Part shown: in pieces, positions 1 through 6,836 of the stretch
Numbering within the stretch: position 1 is the first letter of the stretch
Layout: each line of letters begins with the position of its first letter
From: an uncultured Clostridia bacterium
Lineage (GTDB): Bacteria; Bacillota; Clostridia; RUG12999
Reading direction: 5' to 3'
DNA length: 11,661 bases
NCBI GenBank assembly: GCA_949739095.1
Contig: CATIYX010000177.1
Location: 1-11,661 of the forward strand
The notes under the pieces: model-generated
What the model was told of the DNA's origin: nothing
The model's database searches: none
The model's input: only the letters and a program-made list of their open reading frames with translations
Translations under genes and position numbers: made by a program

Positions 1-673
1 ATATCACAATTCCAGCGATTGGCGTAGTACATGGAAAGATGAGGGTGGCGGCGTGTTAATTAACCAATGCCCACACCAATTGGATTTGTGGTGGTGGATT
101 TTGGGAATGCCGCAGCGTATTCGTTCCTTTGTCGGATTTGGAAAACACTATAATATTGAAGTAGAAGACGATGTGACGGCATATATGGAATATGAAAATG
201 GTATGTCCGGACTGTTTATTACCTGTACAGCGGAGGTGCCGGGTACTAACCGACTGGAAATTTCCGGTACACGAGGTCGGTTGATTGTAGAAAATGATAC
301 TATTCGCTTTGACAGATTAGTGGAAGACTTAAAAGATTTCAATGAGAAAAATCGTGTGCCGTTCGGTACGCCGGAGGTTTGGAAATGTGAGATTCCGGTC
401 AAACAAAAAGGTGAAAAACAACACGTTGGTATTATGAACGATTTTGTGCAGGCAATTGAAGAAGGGGCGCCACTTTTGGCACCGGGAGAAGAAGGTATCA
501 ATGGGCTATCCATTTCCAATGCGATTCATATGTCAGCATGGGAAGATAAATGGATTAACCCCGGGGATTTAGATGAAAAACGGTTTTATGAACTGTTGCA
601 GGATAAAATCAAAAATTCTACTGTCAAAAAAGAATTATGGGAAGCCGTAAGCGATGTGCGTGGGACGCACTAA
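1..673 (+). CDS. Gfo/Idh/MocA family NAD(P)-dependent oxidoreductase, C-terminal part (5' truncated by window edge)
   Basis: The reading frame is open from the first complete codon at position 2 to the TAA at 671-673, giving 223 visible residues. The gene must begin upstream because coding continues through the window edge; the GTG at 53 falls inside the conserved EGGG-VLINQ motif and is not a start. The visible part is the C-terminal substrate-binding domain: EGGGVLINQCPHQLDL carries the conserved His (visible residue 25) that usually sits beside the substrate in this superfamily. Roughly 150 residues, including the N-terminal Rossmann NAD(P) domain and the EKP motif, are missing. Family members oxidise or reduce sugar or cyclitol hydroxyls in the cytoplasm; the substrate cannot be read from sequence. 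The next gene follows after 17 nt, so they are probably cotranscribed. It is clearly distinct from the second oxidoreductase at 1453-2466, with a longer C-terminal region, so the pair is not a recent tandem duplication. Confidence 0.9.
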   Translation, partial: YHNSSDWRSTWKDEGGGVLINQCPHQLDLWWWILGMPQRIRSFVGFGKHYNIEVEDDVTAYMEYENGMSGLFITCTAEVPGTNRLEISGTRGRLIVENDTIRFDRLVEDLKDFNEKNRVPFGTPEVWKCEIPVKQKGEKQHVGIMNDFVQAIEEGAPLLAPGEEGINGLSISNAIHMSAWEDKWINPGDLDEKRFYELLQDKIKNSTVKKELWEAVSDVRGTH

Positions 674-690
674 GAAAGGAGTTCAATAAA

Positions 691-1437
691 ATGAAACCAA
701 TCGCAGCGCAGTTATATACACTCAGAGACTATATACAAAATTTTCAGGACATTGAAACAACATTCAAAAGGCTAAAAACGATGGGATACAATGAAGTGCA
801 GTTTTCCGGTGCGAAAATTACGGATGCCAAAGAACTAAAACGCATTGCGGACGATACCGGAATTCACGTTATCTGCACACACATTCCATATGACGATATG
901 AAAAACGATTTGAAGAAAGTCATCGCAGACCATCAGACATTGGGCTGTCTTTGCGCCGGTGTGGGCGCTATGCCGAGTGACTACCGCAGTGCGGAAGGGT
1001 TCCATACTTTTGCAAAGGAATTCGACCAAATTGCGAAAGAACTGAAAAAAGAGGGACTCGGTGCAACCTATCACAATCACCGATTTGAATTTGAAAAATT
1101 TGATGGGAAAAAGACAGGTATGGATATCTTATTGGAAGATGGTGATACCTATACTTTTATGGCGGATACTTATTGGATACAATCCGGCGGCGGAGATGTG
1201 GTAGAGTGGATTTATAAGCTGCGCGGACGGATTCAGATGATTCATTTTAAAGATATGGCGATTCAGAACAATGAACAATTATATGCGGAAGTGATGGAAG
1301 GAAATTTGAACTGGAAAGGCATTTTGGACGCCTGCGAAAATACCGGCATTGAATACTATATTGTGGAGCAGGATATTTGCCAGCGCGACCCATTTGAAAG
1401 TTTGGAAATTAGCTTGCGCAATTTGAAAAACGCATAG
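691..1437 (+). CDS. Sugar (phosphate) isomerase/epimerase, AP endonuclease 2-like TIM barrel
   Basis: A 248-residue cytoplasmic protein of the xylose-isomerase-like TIM-barrel (AP2EC) superfamily. The N-terminus MKPIAAQLYTLRDY is typical. Four plausible divalent-metal ligands are present in the usual order: E133 after the HNH at 128-130, D159 in ADTYW, H185 in MIHFKD and E226 in YIVEQD. Members interconvert keto-sugars, isomerise inosose-type cyclitols, or perform beta-elimination on 3-keto-glycosides; sequence alone does not decide between these. ATG 691 is chosen because AAAGGAG at 675-681 lies 9 nt upstream and because the longer frame from 637 would overlap the preceding gene without a ribosome binding site. 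It is sandwiched between two Gfo/Idh/MocA oxidoreductases (17 nt from the first, 15 nt to the second), an arrangement seen in pathways that oxidise a sugar, rearrange or cleave it, and reduce it again. Confidence 0.9.
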   Translation: MKPIAAQLYTLRDYIQNFQDIETTFKRLKTMGYNEVQFSGAKITDAKELKRIADDTGIHVICTHIPYDDMKNDLKKVIADHQTLGCLCAGVGAMPSDYRSAEGFHTFAKEFDQIAKELKKEGLGATYHNHRFEFEKFDGKKTGMDILLEDGDTYTFMADTYWIQSGGGDVVEWIYKLRGRIQMIHFKDMAIQNNEQLYAEVMEGNLNWKGILDACENTGIEYYIVEQDICQRDPFESLEISLRNLKNA

Positions 1438-1438
1438 C

Positions 1439-1443
1439 AGGAG
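1439..1443 (+). promoter_or_regulatory. Ribosome binding site deciding the start of the second oxidoreductase
   Basis: AGGAG at 1439-1443 is only 3 nt from the ATG at 1447 but 9 nt from the in-frame ATG at 1453. Usual spacing favours 1453 as the working start, two codons shorter. Confidence 0.55.
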
Positions 1444-1452
1444 CGGATGAAT

Positions 1453-2466
1453 ATGAAAAAAGACAAAGGCGCCGTTGTAGTGGGGTGTGGAGCAGTAGGA
1501 CCCGTTCATGCACAGGTAACCAAGGAATGTCAGGGCGTGCATTTGGTTGGCGTATGTGATATTATTCCAGAGAGGGCGCAGCGTTTGGCAGCAGAATATG
1601 ACTGCAAAGCATACAATAGTTATGCACAGGTGCTCATGGACCCAGAGGTGGATGTAGTCCACATTTGTACGCCGCATTATCTGCATGCACCGATGGCGCG
1701 AGAAGCGGCACAGAAGGGAAAGCATTTAGTGATTGAAAAACCATTTGCCATGAACATGAAAGAAGCGGAAAAATTAGGGACAGAACTGTTAGCGCAGCAA
1801 GTGAAGGTTTGCTGCATCTTGCAAAATCGCTATACGCCGTGTATTCAAAAAATGAAAGAAATCATAGGCAGCGGAAAATATGGGGCGGTAAAAGGCGGGC
1901 GAGGATTGCTTACCTGGCAGCGCACGCCGGAATATTATAGAAGCGAAGCATGGCGTGGTCGCTGGGAGACAGAGGGCGGAGGACTGCTGATTAATCAGGC
2001 GGTACATTTGTTGGATTTGATGACCTATCTCGGCGGAGAGTGCGCCGGTTTGTCAGGTACCATAGCGAATCGTACCCTGCAGGAGGTCGTTGAAGTAGAG
2101 GATACAGCAGAAGCAACACTCTATACCAAAGCAGGACAGATACTCCACTTTTTTGCAACCAATGGATATTGTGCGAATACACCGTTTGATTTGGAAATTA
2201 TATTGGAAAAAGCGACGCTACATTTTCAGGATAATAAGTTATATTTACGTCAGGAAGAACAGGTGCAAGAAATTGCGACAAATAAGGTGACTCAGAAGGG
2301 AAAAGCCTATTGGGGTAATGGACACTGGAATTTGATTCAGGCGTTTTATAATGCATTGCAGGGCGAAGCGGACACCTATACGAGTATTGCAGACGGTGTC
2401 GCTGCCGTTCAGTTGGTGGATGGTATCTATCGGTCAGCCCAAACAGGGAAACATATTTCTTTTTAA
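1453..2466 (+). CDS. Gfo/Idh/MocA family NAD(P)-dependent oxidoreductase (complete)
   Basis: A 337-residue cytoplasmic oxidoreductase, a normal length for the superfamily. Residues 8-16 form the Rossmann dinucleotide loop (VVVGCGAVG). EKPFAMN at 95-101 is the conserved EKP motif carrying the catalytic-region lysine (K96). The C-terminal domain holds EGGGLLINQAVHLLD (174-188), with H185 at the usual substrate-contact position. Such enzymes oxidise or reduce a sugar hydroxyl, often at C3, using tightly held NAD(P). It lies 15 nt after the epimerase gene and is very likely cotranscribed with it. ATG 1453 is preferred over ATG 1447 on ribosome-binding-site spacing. The aligned part of the C-terminal domain resembles the first oxidoreductase in the EGGG-NQ motif region but differs afterwards, suggesting two different steps, for example one oxidation and one reduction. 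The exact substrate is unknown. Confidence 0.92.
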   Translation: MKKDKGAVVVGCGAVGPVHAQVTKECQGVHLVGVCDIIPERAQRLAAEYDCKAYNSYAQVLMDPEVDVVHICTPHYLHAPMAREAAQKGKHLVIEKPFAMNMKEAEKLGTELLAQQVKVCCILQNRYTPCIQKMKEIIGSGKYGAVKGGRGLLTWQRTPEYYRSEAWRGRWETEGGGLLINQAVHLLDLMTYLGGECAGLSGTIANRTLQEVVEVEDTAEATLYTKAGQILHFFATNGYCANTPFDLEIILEKATLHFQDNKLYLRQEEQVQEIATNKVTQKGKAYWGNGHWNLIQAFYNALQGEADTYTSIADGVAAVQLVDGIYRSAQTGKHISF

Positions 2467-2475
2467 AGAAGGATA

Positions 2476-2504
2476 TTGACAGATAAGTTGCTAAAACGTA
2501 TAAT
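2476..2504 (+). promoter_or_regulatory. Perfect consensus SigA promoter before the mutarotase gene
   Basis: TTGACA at 2476-2481 and TATAAT at 2499-2504 are separated by exactly 17 bp, matching the housekeeping consensus at all 12 positions. Transcription would start near 2511, leaving a leader of about 34 nt before the ATG at 2545. The -35 begins 10 bp after the stop codon of the preceding oxidoreductase, so the mutarotase can be transcribed independently as well as by readthrough. Confidence 0.85.
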
Positions 2505-2544
2505 AGAACTCAGAATGAAAAATGAATGGAGGAGACAAGGACAT

Positions 2545-2982
2545 ATGTTAAAAGGAATTCCCAAAATTTTATCTCCCGATTTGCTGAAAATTCTGATGGA
2601 AATGGGGCATGGCGACCAAATTGTCATTGCAGACGGTAACTTTCCATCTGCTAATTATGCACAGAGGCTAGTACGTCTGGATGGTCACAATGTGCCAGAA
2701 ATTTTGGATGCAATTTTGCAGTTTTTTCCGCTTGACCCCTATGTAGAGCAGCCGGTTGGGCTGATGGAAGTAGTGAAAGGCGATAATGTGAAACCAGTCA
2801 TCTGGGATACTTATAAAGAGCTGATTGCGAAACACGGAGGTAAACCGGAAGAACAAATTCAGTTTGTAGAACGTTTTACATTCTATGAAAAAGCAAAACA
2901 GGCATATGCCGTGATTGCAACAGGTGAAGAAGCGCTTTATGCGAATGTGATTTTGCAAAAAGGCGTTGTAGTAGAAGATTAA
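2545..2982 (+). CDS. fucU: RbsD/FucU family sugar mutarotase (L-fucose mutarotase-like)
   Basis: A 145-residue cytoplasmic protein of the RbsD/FucU family, which interconverts alpha and beta anomers of pyranose sugars so that anomer-specific enzymes and transporters are not limited by spontaneous mutarotation. The N-terminus MLKGIPKILSPDLLKIL followed by MGHGD matches the FucU subgroup rather than RbsD, and the catalytic histidine is at residue 22 as in E. coli FucU. A C-terminal FYEKAKQAYAVIATGE block (around 111-126) and the YANVILQKGV tail are also FucU-like. ATG 2545 is chosen because GGAGGAG at 2528-2534 lies 10 nt upstream; the longer in-frame extension from 2476 starts inside the promoter. 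The gene has its own promoter and terminator. No other fucose gene is visible, so the real substrate may be another sugar handled by the neighbouring enzymes. Confidence 0.9.
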   Translation: MLKGIPKILSPDLLKILMEMGHGDQIVIADGNFPSANYAQRLVRLDGHNVPEILDAILQFFPLDPYVEQPVGLMEVVKGDNVKPVIWDTYKELIAKHGGKPEEQIQFVERFTFYEKAKQAYAVIATGEEALYANVILQKGVVVED

Positions 2983-3000
2983 AGAGACAAAAAATGAAAG

Positions 3001-3038
3001 AAAAAGGACAGGGTAGCAAAATGCCCCGTCCTTTTTTT
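3001..3038 (+). terminator. Rho-independent terminator after fucU
   Basis: AAAGGAC pairs with GTCCTTT, followed after one A-C mismatch by GGGTA pairing with TGCCC (one G-U pair) around the loop GCAAAA; the stem runs into seven T residues at 3032-3038. The five A residues on the left arm could let it work in both directions, although no convergent gene is present. Confidence 0.92.
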
Positions 3039-3141
3039 GTGTCAGGTTAAAGAAAATCCGTGCTTTGTTTTTTTTTGAATATAAAACCGCAAGTTTTGCA
3101 ATGTGAAACGCAATAAAGACGAAGAAGTTTGCATTTTGGAT

Positions 3142-3150
3142 TGATATAAT
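3142..3150 (+). promoter_or_regulatory. Extended -10 promoter of the uxaC-uxuA-uxuB operon
   Basis: TGATATAAT at 3142-3150 is a perfect extended -10 element (TG, one base, TATAAT). No good -35 lies 16-18 bp upstream, which is typical where the extended -10 compensates. A start near 3157 would leave a leader of about 34 nt before the GTG at 3191. The -10 is flanked by an inverted pair, TGCATT at 3130-3135 and AATGCA at 3152-3157, which could be a repressor site. Confidence 0.65.
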
Positions 3151-3175
3151 GAATGCATAGGAATGAACTATGAAC

Positions 3176-3184
3176 AAGGAGGAG
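3176..3184 (+). promoter_or_regulatory. Ribosome binding site that fixes a GTG start for uxaC
   Basis: AAGGAGGAG at 3176-3184 is followed 6 nt later by GTG at 3191. The in-frame ATG at 3170 lies upstream of this site, has no ribosome binding site of its own, and would translate through it, so GTG 3191 is the likely start. Confidence 0.8.
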
Positions 3185-3190
3185 TGTTGT

Positions 3191-4591
3191 GTGAAAGCAT
3201 TTATGGATGAAAATTTTTTGCTGCAAACAAAAACGGCGCAGCAGTTGTTTTTTGACTATGCGAAGGAACAGCCGATATTTGATTATCACTGCCATTTGAA
3301 TCCGGCGGAGATTCAGCAGAATAAACGGTTTCAGAACATCACAGAGGTGTGGCTGGGCGGAGACCATTATAAATGGCGCGCCATGCGTTCGCATGGGATA
3401 GAGGAACGAGCTGTTACAGGAAATGCGTCTGACTGGGAGAAATTCTATGCCTATGCGGAAACCATGCCATATTTGATTGGCAATCCGCTTTACCATTGGA
3501 GCCATTTAGAGTTGCAGCGGTATTTTGATGTGCAGGAATGCTTGACAAAAGAAACGGCAGAACATGTGTACAAAAAAGCGAATGAAGTGATAGAAAGTCC
3601 GGATTTTAACGTACATAATATACTGAAGAATTCTAATGTCCGCATGATTGGAACAACAGATGACCCCACAGATGATTTAAAGTGGCATGAACAGATTCAT
3701 AAAAATGGTGGTGTGGAAGCGGCGGTGCTGCCGACTTTCCGACCGGATAATGGTGTGGAAATTCAAAAGCCTGGTTTTATAGAATGGGTACAAAAATTAG
3801 GCAAAGTTTGCGGAAAAGAAATTAAAACTTATGCAGATTTTCTGGCAGCGGTGCAAAGCCGAATGGACCATTTTGAAAAAATGGGCTGCCGCTGTGCAGA
3901 CCATGGACTGTGCTATGTTCCCTATCGGGAAGCGGGCGAAACAGAACTGGAACATATTTTCAGTAAAGCGTTGGCGGGCGAAGCGGTAACACGGGAGGAA
4001 GAAGAAGCCTATAAAACGAATTTTCTGGTGTTCTGCGGACAAGAGTATGCCCGCCGCGATTGGGTAATGCAAATGCATTTAAACGTAATTCGCTGTGCCA
4101 ATACACGTATGTTTGAAAAACTCGGTCCAGATACAGGGTTTGATTCTATTGACGACAATGAAATTGCTAAGCCGCTTGCCAAATTAATGGACGCTATGGA
4201 CAAAGATGATTTGCTACCCAAGACCATTTTGTATACGCTCAATCCCAAAGACCAATATGTGCTGGCAACCATGGCAGGAAATTTCCAGCAGAGCGGCGCA
4301 AAAAGTAAAGTGCAGCTTGGAAGCGGCTGGTGGTTCTGTGACCAAATGGATGGGATGGAATATCAGCTAAAGACCTGGGCGAATTTGGGGGTACTGTCTC
4401 ATTTTGTTGGTATGCTGACCGATTCACGCAGCTTCATTTCCTATGCGCGGCATGAATATTTCCGCCGCATTTTGTGTAATGTAATAGGCGATTGGGTGGA
4501 AAATGGACTTTATCCAAATGACCAGCAGTATTTAAAAGAAATCATAGAAGGTATTTGTTATAAAAATGCAAAGGACTATTTTGGTCTATAA
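3191..4591 (+). CDS. uxaC: Uronate isomerase (D-glucuronate/D-galacturonate isomerase)
   Basis: A 466-residue amidohydrolase-superfamily TIM barrel that isomerises D-glucuronate to D-fructuronate, and D-galacturonate to D-tagaturonate, as the first intracellular step of hexuronate catabolism. Length is close to E. coli UxaC (470). Diagnostic blocks include DYHCHL (31-36) with the HxH metal-site pair H33/H35, GGDHYKWRAMRSHG, IGNPLYHWSHLELQRYF, TTDDPTDDLKWH, PTFRPDN, GSGWWFCDQMDGM and LTDSRSFISYARHEYFRR. The GTG start gives the usual UxaC N-terminus (xKAFMDENFLL). It is the first gene of a uxaC-uxuA-uxuB operon. Since only the mannonate branch genes are visible and no altronate branch (uxaA/uxaB), its main substrate here is probably glucuronate; that is inference from context. 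Confidence 0.97.
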   Translation: MKAFMDENFLLQTKTAQQLFFDYAKEQPIFDYHCHLNPAEIQQNKRFQNITEVWLGGDHYKWRAMRSHGIEERAVTGNASDWEKFYAYAETMPYLIGNPLYHWSHLELQRYFDVQECLTKETAEHVYKKANEVIESPDFNVHNILKNSNVRMIGTTDDPTDDLKWHEQIHKNGGVEAAVLPTFRPDNGVEIQKPGFIEWVQKLGKVCGKEIKTYADFLAAVQSRMDHFEKMGCRCADHGLCYVPYREAGETELEHIFSKALAGEAVTREEEEAYKTNFLVFCGQEYARRDWVMQMHLNVIRCANTRMFEKLGPDTGFDSIDDNEIAKPLAKLMDAMDKDDLLPKTILYTLNPKDQYVLATMAGNFQQSGAKSKVQLGSGWWFCDQMDGMEYQLKTWANLGVLSHFVGMLTDSRSFISYARHEYFRRILCNVIGDWVENGLYPNDQQYLKEIIEGICYKNAKDYFGL

Positions 4592-4640
4592 ATATAGGAG
4601 AATCGAACAACCCTATGCGGTGTTCATTCCTCCTATGTTT
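4590..4640 (+). promoter_or_regulatory. Structured spacer between uxaC and uxuA with anti-Shine-Dalgarno arm
   Basis: ATAGGAG at 4594-4600 pairs with CTCCTAT at 4630-4636. The stem continues inward, with single-base bulges, through AAT/ATT and GAACA/TGTTC to the loop at 4610-4620. There is no T tract after it, so it is not a simple terminator. The right arm contains CCTCCT (4629-4634), complementary to the uxuA ribosome binding site AGGAGG (4650-4655), so two alternative structures are possible. Confidence 0.55.
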
Positions 4641-4663
4641 AACGAAAAAAGGAGGGAAACGAA

Positions 4664-5716
4664 ATGGAAATGACATTTCGATGGTATGGAAAAGATGACC
4701 CGGTAACGCTGGAAAAAATCCGGCAGATTCCCGGTGTGACAGGGATTGTTAGTGCAATTTATGACATTCCGGTAGGAGAAGCGTGGAGCAGGGAAAAAAT
4801 TGCAGAGCTGAAAAAGACAGTCGAGAATGCGGGAATGCGGTTGAGCGTGATTGAAAGTGTTCCTGTGCATGAGGACATTAAATTAGGCAAACCAACGAGA
4901 GACCGTTTAATTGAAAACTATTGCCAGACGCTGCGCAACTTAGCGGCGGAGGATATCCATATAGTGTGCTACAACTTCATGCCGGTGTTTGACTGGACGC
5001 GTTCGGAATTAGCCCACTCATTGCCGGATGGCTCGAATGCATTGGTCTATTTTGCAGAGCAGGTAGAAAAAATGGATCCCATCAATGGAGAATTGTCTCT
5101 GCCGGGCTGGGATGCAAGCTATACCAAGGAAAGTCTGAAAGAGGTTATGGATGCCTACAAAGAAATCACAGAAGAAGATTTGTGGAACAATTTGAAATAT
5201 TTTCTGGAACGTGTAATTAAAGTAGCAGAAGAGGTACAGGTGAAGATGGCGATTCATCCGGATGACCCGCCCTGGCCGATTTTCGGCTTGCCGCGCATCA
5301 TCACGAATATGGAAAATCTGGAACGGTTTTTGAAATTGGTAGACAGTCCTTATAATGGACTGACTCTGTGCAGCGGTTCACTTGGTGCAGCGGCGGACAA
5401 TGACATTGTAGAGATGGTGCGCCGGTTCGGTGGCATGGGAAGAATTCATTTCGCACACTGTCGTAATATCCTACTGAGGGACGGGGATTCTTTTGAAGAG
5501 TCAGCACATTTGTCGGAAAAAGGGTCGCTGGATATGTATGAAATCATGAAAGCCTATCATGATGTTGGGTTTGATGGACCCTGTCGTCCCGACCATGGCA
5601 GAATGATTTGGGGAGAGCAGGGACGACCAGGATATGGATTGTATGACCGTGCGCTTGGCGCAGTTTATCTAAACGGATTATGGGAAGCGATTGAAAAAAA
5701 TGAAGCGAAAGGATGA
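4664..5716 (+). CDS. uxuA: D-mannonate dehydratase
   Basis: A 350-residue cytoplasmic xylose-isomerase-like TIM barrel that dehydrates D-mannonate to 2-keto-3-deoxy-D-gluconate. Length fits the shorter Gram-positive UxuA group (about 350-360) rather than E. coli UxuA (394). Metal-ligand candidates match the known arrangement: H198 in AIHPDDPP, C236 in TLCSGSLG, H265 in HFAHCRN and D310 in RPDHGR. The C-terminal block with GEQGRPGYGLYDRALG is also characteristic. The AAAGGAGGG site at 4648-4656 lies 7 nt before the ATG. The gene follows uxaC after a 72-nt structured spacer, and its end carries the ribosome binding site of the next gene, implying coupled translation. No abnormal features are seen in the coding region. 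Confidence 0.97.
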   Translation: MEMTFRWYGKDDPVTLEKIRQIPGVTGIVSAIYDIPVGEAWSREKIAELKKTVENAGMRLSVIESVPVHEDIKLGKPTRDRLIENYCQTLRNLAAEDIHIVCYNFMPVFDWTRSELAHSLPDGSNALVYFAEQVEKMDPINGELSLPGWDASYTKESLKEVMDAYKEITEEDLWNNLKYFLERVIKVAEEVQVKMAIHPDDPPWPIFGLPRIITNMENLERFLKLVDSPYNGLTLCSGSLGAAADNDIVEMVRRFGGMGRIHFAHCRNILLRDGDSFEESAHLSEKGSLDMYEIMKAYHDVGFDGPCRPDHGRMIWGEQGRPGYGLYDRALGAVYLNGLWEAIEKNEAKG

Positions 5717-5723
5717 TGTGAAA

Positions 5724-6578
5724 ATGGAACTACCATTTGCATTAGATTTAAAAGGAAAAACAGCAGTTGTGACGGGTGGTGGCGGCGTACTTTGCGGCAT
5801 GTTTGCTAAAGCACTGGGACAGTGCGGCGCAAAAGTTGCTGTTTTAGATTTGAACTTGGAGCGGGCGCAGGCAGTTGCAGATGAAATTAAAACAGAGGGC
5901 GGTACGGCAAAAGGATATGCAACCAATGTGTTGGATATAGACGAGCTGCAAAAAGTACGTACGGCGGTGGAAACAGATTTTGGCATTTGCGATATTTTAG
6001 TCAACGGCGCAGGTGGCAATCATCCCAAAGGAACGACTACAAAAGACTATTTAATGCCGGAGGATATCAAAGGAAACGAAGAAATTATGACTTTCTTTGA
6101 TTTAGACCCTAAAGGCGTGGAATTTGTGTTTAATCTCAACTTTTTGGGAACGCTGCTGCCAACACAGGTGTTTGCAAAAGCGATGGCGGAGCGAGGTCAA
6201 GGCAACATTATTAATATTTCATCTATGAATGCATTTTGTCCATTGACACGCATTCCTGCCTATAGCGGTGCAAAAGCGGCGGTATCCAATTTCACGCAGT
6301 GGCTGGCAGTGCATTTTTCTAAAGTTGGTATTCGTGTCAATGCAATCGCGCCGGGATTTTTCATCACGAATCAAAACCGTGGATTGTTGATTCAAGAAGA
6401 CGGCAGCTACAGTGCACGTGCACAGAAAATTTTGTCACAAACGCCCATGGATCGCTTTGGAGAAGCGGAAGAACTTCTGGGAACGCTGCTCTTTTTGGTG
6501 AATGAAAAGGCATCTGGTTTTGTGAATGGGGTCGTGGTTCCGGTAGATGGCGGTTTTGCTGCCTACTCCGGCGTATAG
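5724..6578 (+). CDS. uxuB: SDR-family D-mannonate oxidoreductase / D-fructuronate reductase
   Basis: A 284-residue short-chain dehydrogenase that reduces D-fructuronate to D-mannonate, linking uxaC to uxuA. It belongs to the Bacillus YjmF type, unrelated in fold to the longer E. coli UxuB. Motifs: TGGGGVLCG nucleotide-binding loop (17-25), NGAGGNHPKGTTT (94-106), a characteristic block of this subfamily, NISSMNAF with the catalytic serine at 166-167, and the YxxxK pair Y180/K184 in AYSGAKAA. The C-terminus VNGVVVPVDGG is typical of SDRs. ATG 5724 is chosen because AAAGGA at 5708-5713 is 10 nt upstream and the start MELPFALDLKGK matches relatives; earlier in-frame TTG, ATG and GTG codons (5691, 5700, 5718) have no suitable site. 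It starts 7 nt after uxuA, inside one operon, and is followed by a terminator. Confidence 0.93.
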   Translation: MELPFALDLKGKTAVVTGGGGVLCGMFAKALGQCGAKVAVLDLNLERAQAVADEIKTEGGTAKGYATNVLDIDELQKVRTAVETDFGICDILVNGAGGNHPKGTTTKDYLMPEDIKGNEEIMTFFDLDPKGVEFVFNLNFLGTLLPTQVFAKAMAERGQGNIINISSMNAFCPLTRIPAYSGAKAAVSNFTQWLAVHFSKVGIRVNAIAPGFFITNQNRGLLIQEDGSYSARAQKILSQTPMDRFGEAEELLGTLLFLVNEKASGFVNGVVVPVDGGFAAYSGV

Positions 6579-6612
6579 ACAGGTATATCAGAAAAGGTAT
6601 ATGCATAAATAT

Positions 6613-6644
6613 AGTGGGAGGTAGTGAAATACCTCCCATTTTTT
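6613..6644 (+). terminator. Rho-independent terminator after uxuB
   Basis: TGGGAGGTA (6615-6623) and TACCTCCCA (6630-6638) form a perfect 9-bp stem with a 6-nt loop, GTGAAA, followed directly by six T residues (6639-6644). It closes the uronate operon. Confidence 0.95.
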
Positions 6645-6696
6645 ATGCCCTTTTTCAGCATAATTCGATAAATTCTTGAGGAATTAAAAAAAAGCA

Positions 6697-6725
6697 TTGC
6701 AAATTCGACAAAGATACGCTATAAT
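6697..6725 (+). promoter_or_regulatory. SigA-type promoter of the mbl-fabZ transcription unit
   Basis: TTGCAA at 6697-6702 (4 of 6 matches) and a perfect TATAAT at 6720-6725 are separated by 17 bp. A start near 6732 gives a leader of about 114 nt before the gene, longer than for the other units here. The leader holds a small hairpin, CACGA-AAAA-TCGTG, at 6812-6825. Upstream of the -35, AATTC (6671-6675) and GAATT (6681-6685) form a short inverted repeat. Nothing else is seen in the gap 6645-6845. Confidence 0.7.
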
Positions 6726-6830
6726 AAAAATAGTATGAGATTTTATTGTAATGGAACAAATTTTGGTAGAAGAAATAAGAATAGCCGGGATTGATACGAA
6801 TAGAGAAAAATCACGAAAAATCGTGTACAG

Positions 6831-6836
6831 AAAGGG
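6831..6836 (+). promoter_or_regulatory. Ribosome binding site favouring a GTG start for the MreB/Mbl gene
   Basis: AAAGGG at 6831-6836 is 3 nt from ATG 6840 but 9 nt from GTG 6846. The GTG also restores the family-typical N-terminus beginning Met-Phe-Gly or Met-Phe. ATG 6840 remains possible. Confidence 0.5.

Noticed and set aside
3100..3117. CcpA cre-like sequence TGTGAAACGCAATAAA upstream of uxaC
   Set aside because: The CG centre is offset by one base from the cre consensus and the right half lacks the CA, so it does not support a catabolite-control site.
3542..3570. Internal TTGACA in uxaC
   Set aside because: No acceptable -10 at 16-18 bp spacing, so it is taken as a coincidental coding sequence.
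6581..6602. Two direct copies of AGGTATAT just after uxuB
   Set aside because: Only 8 bp, AT-rich, and positioned between a stop codon and a terminator; no role can be supported.
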